64,000 nucleotides of DNA from Oegoconia quadripuncta (taxonomy: Eukaryota; Arthropoda; Insecta; Lepidoptera; Autostichidae): positions 27,763,578 through 27,827,577 of the forward strand of contig OX438744.1 of the NCBI GenBank assembly GCA_949316235.1, in the 5' to 3' direction. Below are positions 52,790-62,481 of this stretch, one piece after another (position 1 is the first letter of the stretch; each line of letters opens with the position of its first letter). The position numbers were made by a program, and so were the translations under genes. The notes beneath the pieces were generated by a model. The model was not told the DNA's origin. It ran no database searches and worked only from the letters and a program-made list of their open reading frames with translations.

Positions 52790-53122
52790 TTTTTTTTATT
52801 CACGACGGGTTCGTACTTGACCTCAATCACACTTGATGTTAAGTGAAGAAGAGGTCGAAGGTAGAAGCGCACTGACCCGGAAACCCCAACACATTTGGGG
52901 GACTGGCTATCTTATCTCTGGCAACCAGAACACAACAATGCTATTAACATTGCTGCTTGGCGGCAGATTTAGATAAGACGGTGGTAGCTAGCCAGGCGGA
53001 CATTTAAAATGCCCTACCACCAACCAAACCGAGTACTTAAACATGTACCCCGCTGGGGAGCGAACCCGCGACCTCTGAATCGTAAACCCAATGTTGTTTA
53101 CATTGAGCCACGGAGGCGGTTC
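52790..53122 (-). mobile_element. SINE family 3, full-length
   Basis: Inverse orientation with complete head ('ggggagcgaacccgc', 'gagccacggaggc'). Confidence 0.93.
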
Positions 53123-53651
53123 GTCTAGGCAATGTGTAATATATTTTATCCGCTTGTATGTATGCATGGAAATGTATAGAATGTCATTAGGAGACCAAGT
53201 AAAGTATGAAATGATACAAATAAAACGTTTTTACCGGAGCTACAATAATACCGAATTTATCAGAATCGGTGAAGGACACTTCGTGAGATTCGCTTGTCAG
53301 AAATATCAGACGCTATTGATTAGGTTTGTAGGGCCTTTTTTTACAACTTTGCCGGCTGTTCATTCGGTGTTCGACAGAATGCCTACATTAAACTGATATT
53401 TTTATACATTGGTGTCGATTCGGATGTACACCAACTAAACTAAACTTCAAGCATTTATTTCAACATACATGATATCATTTATTGAATGTCAATTTAAATC
53501 TGATGGAAATAAAAAAAGTTTATTGCATTTATCTGTCAGTCGGTATGTCCAAGCTACTACCGCTTCGGAAAGGGAAAATCATCTATGAGGAAAAGAAGCA
53601 GCGCAAAAACCCACACGATCATTGTTGTCCTTTTTTTTAAAATAATGTATA

Positions 53652-55635
53652 CAGAGTGGAAAGTTTCAATGGGGCAGCCAAGGGAGGTACCTTAATCGTT
53701 GCAGCTACAAGAAATTGGTCTTAGGAGACTATCCATAATTTTTCAAAAAAATTTCATTCCCATTCACAGATTTTCAAAAAAATGTACGGTTAGAAAGAAA
53801 ATTACCATTTCTCACAAAAAAATTTTTTGATGCTAATCGATGCTGTTTCGTATGCTTATCAAAAAGTTCCATGGGACCAACTGAAGTTTCAGTACTAGAA
53901 AAGTTAGAAATCAAAAAAAACTTTTCCCATACATATGCAGTCAATTAATTTTGTTTCACTTGGAACTTACGTAACCTCGATAGTTTTCTGAAAAAAGATT
54001 TACTTACCTACCTAGTTCAAATTCAAATAAGCTTTAAATTTCGAACTTTGTTTTCTTTTTATAATACGTACTTTCTTTTGTTGCTTATGTCAAAATCTGA
54101 TTGCGTGTGGTGTGCTTTTGCGAGTAGGTGCTTTTAGTTATTATTTTTTGCAAAAATGAGCTCAAATTCTGAACGTTTTGACTTGCTGGAAGCTTATTTT
54201 GTAAATAATAAAAATTAATTTGCTGCGTTGCAATGGTACAGGAGGAGATATCCAAATCGACATGTACCAACGAAAAAGGTTATTACAAACCTTATAAGAA
54301 ACTTAGCCGAAGGTGGTTCTTTTAAGAAGAAATCTGTACGTCAACCATTTGTTTTAGACGAAAATTTGGAATATTCCATGTTAACATTAGTCGAAGCGCT
54401 TCCCGAAACATCTTCAAGAGTCGTCGCTAAAGAAGTTGATGTCTCGCATACCCTGGTACTGAAAGTATGGAAGAAATATGGATATAAATGTTTTCGACAT
54501 GGGCGACTAGTTCAAGCTTTACATACAGGGGATGCCGCTCGTAGACTAGCTTTCTGCAGATGGTTAAATGGGAAAATAAGTAGAGATATGCAATTCCTTG
54601 ATTACATATTATGGTCTGATGAAACGAATTTTTCAAACAACGGTATGTACAACCGGCGAAATAATCATTATTGGAGCCAAGAAAATCCTCTCAGACTTTG
54701 GGAAACCCATAATCAAATTCGATTTTTTTTAATTGTTGGTGTGGTTTAAAGGGAAACGAAGTAGTAATGGTGGAATTTTATGAGGGCAACTTAAATTCCG
54801 ACACTTACAATAACATAATATTAGAAAATGTATCAAACATTATTGATAATCTACCATTATCAGAATCACGAAGAGTTTATTTTCAACAAGATGGTGCTCC
54901 TGCACACAACAGCCGAAACACTCGTTGTTCTTTGAATAGACAATTTGGTGAGCAGTGGATTGGGACTCATGGCCCTGTTTCTTGGCCAGCGCGTAGTCCG
55001 GACTTAACGCCGCTTGATTTCTTCCTGTGGGGCTATTTAAAAAATGAAATTTATAAAAAGAAATACGACTGTCGAAGAATTAAAAAACTCGCTCTGTACA
55101 ATTTTGTATGGAATTCATCCAAATAAATTATTGGCCGCCACGCGGTCAGTACGAAAACGAATACATTTATGCATTAATCAAAATGGAGAACATTTTGAGC
55201 ACCTTATATCATAAAGTTATTAATAAAAATAATTATTATTTTTCAAATAATTTTATTGTTTGATTGCATATGCAACTTCTTAATCATTTTTGTAGCTACA
55301 GCAAAAAGTTACCTCTTGTTATGGCCTGACAAAAAAATCTAAGTACTTTAAATGTATGAAAAAAGTTTTTTTTTGATTTCTGACTTTTCTAGTACTGAAA
55401 CCTCAGTTGGTCCAATAGAACTTTTTGATCAGCATACGGAACAGGATCGATTAGTATCAAAAATTTTTTTTGTGAAAAATGGTAATTTTCTTGCTAACCG
55501 TACATTTTTTTGAAAATCTGTGAATGGGAATGAAATTTTTTTGAAAAATTATGGATAGTCTCCTAAGACCAATTTCTTGTAGCTGCAACGATTAAGGTAC
55601 CTCCCTTGGCTGCCCCATTGAAACTTTCCACCCTG
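53652..55635 (+). mobile_element. Tc1/mariner-superfamily transposon, DD41D type, 1,984 bp
   Basis: Bounded by TA on both sides (53650-53651 and 55636-55637). Terminal inverted repeats are about 284 bp (53652-53935 and 55352-55635), beginning 'cagagtggaaagtttc' and 'cagggtggaaagtttc', with few differences. It contains one transposase pseudogene. Long TIRs and the DD41D spacing resemble the rosa/VISITOR-type groups (inference). Confidence 0.9.
54156..55214 (+). pseudogene. DD41D transposase, three lesions
   Basis: From ATG at 54156 the plus strand encodes a complete transposase in pieces. N-terminal HTH region: ALQWYRRRYPNRHVPT, VVAKEVDVSHTLVLKVWKK. Catalytic Asp 1 is in ILWSDETNFS, Asp 2 in YFQQDGAPAHNS, and the third Asp in SPDLTPLDFFLWGYLK, 41 residues after the second. 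Lesions: TAA at codon 21 (54216-54218), a frameshift in the T8 run at 54723-54730, and a frameshift near 55055-55060, after which the natural C-terminus (NQNGEHFEHLIS) runs to TAA at 55212-55214. The three acidic residues are kept, so decay is recent but complete enough to abolish a full-length product. Confidence 0.88.
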
Positions 55636-56995
55636 TATAACTAATACAACTTTATAATTTTGGGTAGCTGGTCGAAGTACACCAAGGGTGTTTGTCATTC
55701 AGGTAGTCACTAATTCAAAAACTAAAACCAGTTATAAAGTAGTACTGTCTCTTTCTCCCTGGAACAGTACGGTGCGACGGCACCACTCCAAAACTGGTTT
55801 TAGTTTGGTTTAGTTGGTGTACATCTGAATCGACACCATTGCCTGTTTTAGGCGTTCAACTTTATCCTACACAATAGATACTTTTACAATTTTGAATTTG
55901 TAATATTATATTATTTATGTAATATTATATTATTACTTAATTCGGCATCATCTAGATTTTTAAGTATAGATTACTTAATAGAATTCAATAGGACCATTTT
56001 TACAAGATTTTATTTAACTTATAAGTCAAATTGGAATAATTTCCTGTTTTCATAAGGAACTGATTCTGACATTTATATGATAGACATGAATTGATGCTGC
56101 AGCCAGCATCGCCTCTTCACGAAGGGAACTACTTAACGGTTAATAGCACGGATACGAAATGTTCCATACACAGTTAGTTTTGATAGCTGAACATGATATA
56201 TCACTGAGGATTTGATTTGTTTTTATTGATATTTATATAATATTATAATTAATAATGTAATAGTACCAATTTTATTGTAATTTAAATAAAACATTACCCA
56301 TTCAATTTTAAGGGTAACCATTGTCAGTAACATAATAAGAATCTTTAATTGGCATAAGTTTGGTATCCGTTTTCTGTGTTTTTACACGAATTTGTAATAA
56401 TGCTGTTGATTCTATGTAAAAAAAATAAAATAAAAATAAAATGGTTTTCACGATGCCTTGATGCTGCAGCCAGGATTATCTCCTCAAGAAGGATCTTCCC
56501 AATGGTTAATAGCATGGATACGCAACTTTGCATAGATGTTTAATTTTGATAGATAAACAGGATAATCAATGATTAGAGTATTAAACGATTGTTTTTAAAG
56601 CATTTTTGATGTAGAATTTCTTCTAGAACTGTTTCCATGTGCGATGGCGTTATGTTTCATACTATACCTAAATATTGTTTTTGTTATTTGAAATGTTATA
56701 ATGCTATTTTCTTTGAAAGAGGTAACTACCTTTTTTGTGTGCATTTAATTGTCACTCCAAGTGCCTGTACTCGTACTATGTTTTATCACTTTAGGAAAAC
56801 CTGTAATTGGCTAATGTTAAGGTAAACCAATTGTAATATCCTATTCGTAAAACAACGGTTGGTTTTCTAAATAAAATAATGATAAAAAAAAATAAAAAAA
56901 ATATTAGTTATGAATTTTCTGAATTCCACTCACGCTATATGGAGTCATGCTAGAGTCAGAATTCGAAATCCAAAGCTTAAAACAACTAGCATTAC

Positions 56996-57166
56996 CTGTG
57001 AACCTGCACACTGGACTGCGCAGGCGTCGGCTCTGGTGCAGGTGTTGGAGTGACCGTGGGCGTGGGAATAGGTGTGGGCGTGGGGGTGGGCAAACCGAAG
57101 GTCCTCGATGCTGATGTGGCGTAACGCTCGCTGATGCTCAGCATACCAGCGACCGCAGCGTCCTCC
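56996..57166 (-). CDS. Minus-strand gene, first exon visible
   Basis: Acceptor 'ctaattgcag', donor CACAG|GTAATG; 171 bp. Encodes EDAAVAGMLSISERYATSAS, then RTFGLPTPTPTPIP and a Thr-Pro-rich run to AQSSVQVH; phase 2 in and 2 out. There is no ATG in frame upstream, so it is internal and the 5' part of the gene lies beyond the nested LINEs or outside the window. The TP repeat suggests a disordered linker. Product unknown; with the next exons it reads as a nuclear-type, Ser/Pro/acidic protein. Confidence 0.75.
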
Positions 57167-57367
57167 CTGCAATTAGATAATATGTTTACGATGGGCGACT
57201 GATTCCATAGTTCCAAGAAAACTGTACTAAAGTCAGCGTCACGAGAAGCTATAAATTAAGTATTCCCGTTGAGTTACGTAGCGATAATTGAATTAACCAA
57301 ATATGGTCAACTTAAATTAATTCAGCGATGCAAACTAGATGGCGCTGTGTGTATGTCCAAGGATATT
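57167..57367. other. Intron, unassigned
   Basis: 57330-57365 has a SINE 1 tail scrap ('actagatggcgctgtgtgta'). Confidence 0.45.
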
Positions 57368-57692
57368 TTGAATCCACAATGTAAACAACATAGGGTCTAC
57401 GAACCGGAGGTCGCGGGTTCGATCCCCAGCGGAGTACATGTATTAGTACTCGGTTTGGTTGGTGGTAGGTCATTTTAAACGTCCACCTGGCTAGCTACTA
57501 CCATCTTATCTAAGCCTGCCGCAAAACAATAATGTTAATAACATTATTGTGTTCCAGTTGTCAGAGATAAGATAGCTAGTCGCCCAAATAACATAGCGTT
57601 TCCGGGTTAGTACGCTTCCACCTTCGGCCTCATCTTCACTTAACATCTGTAATTGAGGGCAAATGCTAACCCATTGTGCATAAAAAAAAAGA
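57368..57692 (+). mobile_element. SINE family 3 copy
   Basis: Head damaged at its start; B box 'gggttcgatccccagc', full body, 'cattgtgcataaaaaa' end. Confidence 0.9.
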
Positions 57693-57730
57693 TAACATCA
57701 CATGGTGATACCCTATTCGAGAAAATCATA

Positions 57731-57870
57731 TTAGAATTAGAATTAGAATTAGAATTAGAATTAGAATTAGAATTAGAATTAGAATTAGAATTAGAATTAG
57801 AATTAGAATTAGAATTAGAATTAGAATTAGAATTAGAATTAGAATTAGAATTAGAATTAGAATTAGAATT
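57731..57870. repeat. Hexanucleotide (TTAGAA)n, about 23 units
   Basis: An uninterrupted hexamer run that forms the 3' tail of the minus-strand LINE (TTCTAA on that strand), comparable to the GATTCT tail at 22520-22541. Confidence 0.95.
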
Positions 57871-58205
57871 TATTTATTGCATACAACTGTGTTACAAAGA
57901 TGTTGTTACATTAATTGGTAGGTACTTATACAGTTTACCCGTTTAGGGTGTGCAACTTATTTCATTGTATAAAATATAATAATTAACAATTTAAAAATAT
58001 TACAAACGTGTCACTAGATAAGTTAAATATCAAGGTTACAAAATTTAAAATAAACAGTCAAAATTAAGTTTCAAAGTATCCATTAAAATTATAAGATAGA
58101 ATAATTAACAATAAAATATTATTACATTATGTCACTAGATCAGTTGAATGTCAAGGTTACAAAAATTAAATCAAAATGTCAAAATTTACGAAGTCAAACA
58201 AAGAG

Positions 58206-59053
58206 TCAAAATTTATTAAAGTATTCATTCAAATTATAAAATTCCTTATTTACTAACCATGACCTTAGTCGAATTTTAAAAAGTTTTAAATCTAATTTCT
58301 TAATTTCTATGGGCAAATGATTAAATATTCTGGCTGCGAACATAACAACACTTTTATACATAATATTCATATTTTTTGCGCAAATTTTGACGAATTGATG
58401 ATTTTTGAGTAAAACAGTCATTATGCTTTTTAATGAAAGCACATATTTCCATAATGTATACTAGTTAATGTTAATAAGTCATTGGTTCTGAAAACACCTC
58501 TCAACGATTCAAAATTGTATAGTTTGCAAATGGCTCTTATACAGCGTTTTTGTAAAATGAAGGTTGATTCTATGTTAACGGAATTTCCCCAGAAGATCAC
58601 CCCGTATGTGAGGAGAGGATACACCATGCCGTAATAGGCGCTCTTGGAGACTGCGGCTGACGTAGAGCTCGACAGCACGGACAAAGCATAGCAGCAGCTC
58701 GATATTCTTTTATTTAATTGTGCTATATGTGATTTCCAGTTTAAATGTTCGTCAATGGTAACACCTAGAAAATTCGTCTCAGCGGCTTCTTGTAGTATTT
58801 GACCACCATTAACAATTGCTAATTTTTGACTTCGCATATTATAATTTTTAAAAGATACTAGTTTTGTTTTACCTATATTTACTATTAAATTTAATGTCTT
58901 TAGCCAATTTATTATTCGTTCAAGTGTAGTACTTATTTCCATGTAAAATTCGTCATCACTTAGATTATTTTTAGGAATGAACACTGAAGCATCGTCAGCA
59001 AACAGAGCGCAAAAGTGGCGGACAATTCGGGGCAGGTCGTTAATATAATTTGG
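58206..59053 (-). pseudogene. Minus LINE ORF2, part downstream of the insertion
   Basis: From 59053: YINDLPRIVRHF, catalytic FADD box (ALFADDASVFIP), LKTLNLIVNIGKTKLVSF, FLGVTIDEHLNWKSHI, VIFWG, QKRCIRAICKLYNFESL. A frame change at about 58435 leads to AARIFNHLPIEIKKL and the WLVNKEFYNLNEYF end. Same C-terminal domain type as at 22089-22424. Confidence 0.85.
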
Positions 59054-59399
59054 GGGTTGGTGTTGCTCGCGTCCGTAGGCTGTACCCTCGAGACCCTACA
59101 CGTGACCCCCGGGTGGTGCTAAACGAGCAACAGTTCCGGTGGTAGGCTTCTGCCGCGGCTGGTCACCACCCTCCAGGCAAAGCCAAACCGCCAAACGGCT
59201 TAGCCGTGTTCCGGTTTGATGCCTGGAGTAGCCACATAGGGAACGGGTCTGAGCAGTTGCGCTGCACTAGTAGACCGGTCTTGATATTGCGGTACCGCTG
59301 TGCTGGTTGACTCGTCGAGGAGGGTAGCGGGATCCGAAGCACGGTTCTCCGCTGGCCGACCGCAGTTAGTAGGGGGCCCAAGTAGTAACCTAGCCAGTT

Positions 59400-61655
59400 A
59401 TGAAAGGCTGCCCCGCCAACTCGCGAAAAATCCCGAAATGCTCCATTGAGCCGGTTGGCGACCGGATGAGAGGACCCAATGGCCATTTCGGGGGGGTTCG
59501 GGCGTCCCCGCAGTCTCCAGACGAGTCCACCATTGGCGTGGCGGGTCCGTTTACGTCAGCGGGTCAACGGTGTAGCGCCTCGTTCAACTGCCGTTCCCTT
59601 GCCTATTCACTCTATTTAAACAACATGAAAAAATACAATAATAAGAAAGTGCGGTTTACACAGCGGAAGCACGTCCTCTCTCTGAAAGTGCACCTCAGTA
59701 ATATTCGAGGCCTGCACTCAAATCTCGACCCAGTTCATCACCATCTTGAGACTGAAAAACCGCATTTGCTTTTCCTCACCGAGACGCAGATCAGGTGTCC
59801 GACAGACGCGGCATACCTCCACTACCCAGGATACTCCCTGGAGCACAATTTTAAACCACACGCTGGAATCTGTGTGTATGCTCGCGATGACATCTGCTGT
59901 CGGCGTCTCCGTAATCTTGAGGATCCCAGGTTCTCAGTCTTATGGATACTTGTGGATACCGGAATAGAGAAAATTCTCTATGCTGGTATCTACAGATCGC
60001 ACAGTGGTGATCAGGAGACAACCAGACTTATTGAATACCTTACCGCAGCATCCGATACCGTGCAGCAGCGATATCCCACTGCGCAAATGGTCTTCTTGGG
60101 GGACTTTAATGCACACCATCAGGAGTGGTTGTTCCCTTTCAAGAAGACCGACCACGCTGGGAAAGAACTTTATAAGATGGCAGTGTCACAAAATCTTACC
60201 CAGCTGGTAGATCAACCAACGCGCATACCTGATGTTGCCGGTCATACACCCAACTGCTTAGATCTTCTGCTGACAACTGATCCCGACAGATATACGGTCT
60301 CAGTTTCATCCCCACTGGGGACATCCGATCACTGTCTGGTGAAATCTGTGTCAAACTACTCTCCGCCCGATCCTAGTCCTAAAGGTAGCAGGCGAGTATG
60401 GCGATACAAGTCAGCAGACTGGGATGAGATGCGAAGTTTCTTTGCGTCTTATCCTTGGCAGCAAACATGCTTTGCTTCGGATGACCCGTCGAGCTGCGCG
60501 ATAGCCATTACCGATGTGATGCGTCAGGCGATGGAATATTATATTCCATACTCTGACGTTTCCACCGGGGGCAAAGCGCGCCCATGGTATAATGCGGAGT
60601 GTTCTGATGCCGAGGCACTGAAACACTCTGCATATCAGGCCTGGACTACCGCTCGTTCGCAAAAAGCTCCGGATGTTCATCGTACGAAGCAGGCATTCAA
60701 CAAAGCTGCCAAATCATGCAAGAAGGTGCTGCGTAAGGCTCGTTTCGACCATGTTGGCCGGATCGGTGACAAACTTGCCTCATATCCCTCTGGAAGTAAG
60801 GCATTCTGGTCGTTGGCCAAATCGGTCGAAACGAATTTCTGTCGATCATCGCTGCCGCCTCTGCTGAAACCGGATGGGTCACTAGCTCATACTGCGACAG
60901 AGAAAGCAAATTTATTTGCATCCCTCTTCGCAAGCAATTCGCGTCTGGTTGCTGTGAATAAAACTCCGCCTGTCATCCCACCCTCTGGCACTAAGATGCC
61001 AGAGGTGCGAATTCACCAACGGCGAGTTCTTAAAACACTTCGCAATCTGGACATAAACAAAGCTAATGGTCCTGACGGTATTCCTGCAATTGTTCTGAGG
61101 CTATGCGCGCCTGAGTTGTCTCCTGTCCTGACACGCTTGTTCAGACTTTCTTTAAGAACGGGTCAAGTCCCAAAATCCTGGAAGCTTGCAAACGTTCAGC
61201 CTGTGCCCAAGAAGGGTAGTCGTGCCGATCCTGCCAATTATAGACCTATCGCAATCACTTCCGTACTTTGTAAAGTCATGGAACGTGTATTGAACGACCA
61301 GCTGATGGCATATCTGGAACACCACGATCTGCTCAGTGATCGGCAGTATGGTTTTCGCCGGAACCGATCTACTGGCGATCTGCTCGTATATACCACTCAC
61401 TGCTGGGGTGAGGCCATTGAGAGACATGGCGAGGCTCTTGCTGTGTCCCTCGACATTTCTAAGGCTTTCGACAGGGTCTGGCATGCTAGCCTGTTAAGCA
61501 AGCTTCCAGCGTACGGGTTACCTCCGGTATTGTGTACCTGGATATCTGATTTCCTGAGCGAACGTCAGAGAGATACATGTCCAGTGCACAATCTAGTGGA
61601 GATGAGATTCGTTCTAACAGGGAGTCAATGGTGGAGGGTACGAATTCGACATTAA
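59400..61655 (+). pseudogene. LINE ORF with endonuclease and N-terminal RT
   Basis: Open for 751 codons. AP-endonuclease motifs: LSNIRGLHSN, FLTETQI, GDFNAHH, LGTSDHCLV. RT motifs: INKANGPDGIPAIVLR, YRPIAITSVLCKVMERVL, QYGFRRNRSTGDLL, SLDISKAFDRVWHASLL, SDFLSERQR. It then derails at about 61565 because the block with PQGS and YADD is deleted. A nearer ATG at 59625 (MKKYNNKKV) could be the true start. Long open frame plus loss of the active site indicates a dead but young copy. Confidence 0.88.
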
Positions 61656-62429
61656 AGGCAGTGTCCGACTGGGGCGACGCCAATCTTGTCGAGTTCAATT
61701 CTTCTAAAACACAGGCGTGTCTATTCACTAGCAAACGGAGTCCTTTCCACCTCACTCCGACTTTCCGGAATGTATCCATTCCAATCTCTGACCATCTCAA
61801 CCTCTTGGGTTTGGAGTTAACCTCGAGTCTGAATTTTGGGCGCTCCATCGAATCGAAAGCGAAACTAGCAGCCAAGAAGCTTGGAATTCTCTCTAAGGTC
61901 AGGCGGTATTTCACACCAAAGCAGCTGCTGGAGCTTTACCAAGCTCAGATCCGCTCGTGCATGGAATACTGCTGTCACCTCTGGGACGGATCAGCCAAGT
62001 ACCAACTGGCTGCACTCGATTCTGTGGAACGACGCGCCATAAGACTCATAGGCGATGACTCAACGGTCACCGGCAAATTGCAAAGCCTTGAACACCGCCG
62101 TAGGGTCGCTTGCCTTTCAGTGTTTTACAGGATACATTTCGGGGAGTGTGCGATGGAATTGCATGATCTTATTCCACCGTCCCCTTTCCATCTTCGGACA
62201 ACCAGGCGCGGGGGGGGGTTTCCATCCATATGTTGTCAACATACCGAACATCCGCACTAAGCTCTTTGCTTCGTCATTTATAATGCGGACTGCTAAGGTA
62301 TGGAACTCACTGCCCGCGTCGGTTTTTCCCGACACTTACAACCTTGGGATCTTCAAGTCTAGAGTGAATAGGCATTTACTGGGTGCGCGTGATACATCTT
62401 CGGCTACATCGTCACTTTCCATCAGGTGA
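61577..62429 (+). pseudogene. Same LINE, C-terminal part after the RT deletion
   Basis: In a shifted frame: TLKAVSDWGDANLVEFNSSK, LLGLELTSSLNFG, KKLGILSKVRRYFTP, QIRSCMEYCCHLWDGS, SVERRAIRLIG, LSVFYRIHFGE. A second shift at the G9 run near 62210 then gives TAKVWNSLPASVFP and YNLGIFKSRVNRHLLG with a natural stop at 62427-62429. Confidence 0.85.
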
Positions 62430-62481
62430 GATTGTGGCCAAACGCGAATCCAGTTTTTAATAAAAAAAAAAAAAAAAAAAA

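Larger units (their letters stand above)
53448..55720 (-). mobile_element. LINE 3' UTR-like repeat (family D), copy 3, split by a transposon
   Basis: 53448-53651 has 'aagcatttatttcaac', 'gctactaccgcttcgg' and 'aaagaagcagcgcaaa'. It resumes at 55636 with 'ataactaatacaactttata' and 'gtcgaagtacacc', matching copy 2 after 25850. Confidence 0.75.
53410..55842. mobile_element. Outer TIR element of a three-level nest
   Basis: 'tggtgtcgattcggatgtac' with 'accaactaaac' at 53411-53445 is mirrored by 'gtttagttggtgtac' and 'atctgaatcgacacca' at 55805-55839. Inside lie repeat D (53448-53645 and 55636-55720) and, within that, the DD41D transposon. A separate inverted pair 'aactaaaaccagtt'/'aactggttttagtt' lies at 55724-55800. 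Confidence 0.6.
52706..56995. other. 4.3-kb intron of the minus-strand gene
   Basis: Holds a full-length SINE, a TIR element enclosing repeat D and a DD41D transposon. 55842-56995 is AT-rich and otherwise unassigned; 'gatgctgcagccag' occurs twice (56093, 56461), hinting at a small local duplication. Confidence 0.6.
59052..62480 (+). mobile_element. Near full-length LINE inserted in the minus LINE
   Basis: A 5' UTR-like GC-rich leader (59052-59400), one long ORF with endonuclease and RT, a 3' tail with 'ccatcaggtgagattgtggc' and an A run of about 20 (62462-62481). Both junctions fall within the minus LINE's RT codons between GPLFFLI and YINDLP. Related 3' tails occur at 39132-39232. Confidence 0.88.

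Noticed and set aside
57653..57946. Leu-Glu repeat protein
   Set aside because: Translation of the (TTAGAA)n LINE tail; no coding meaning.
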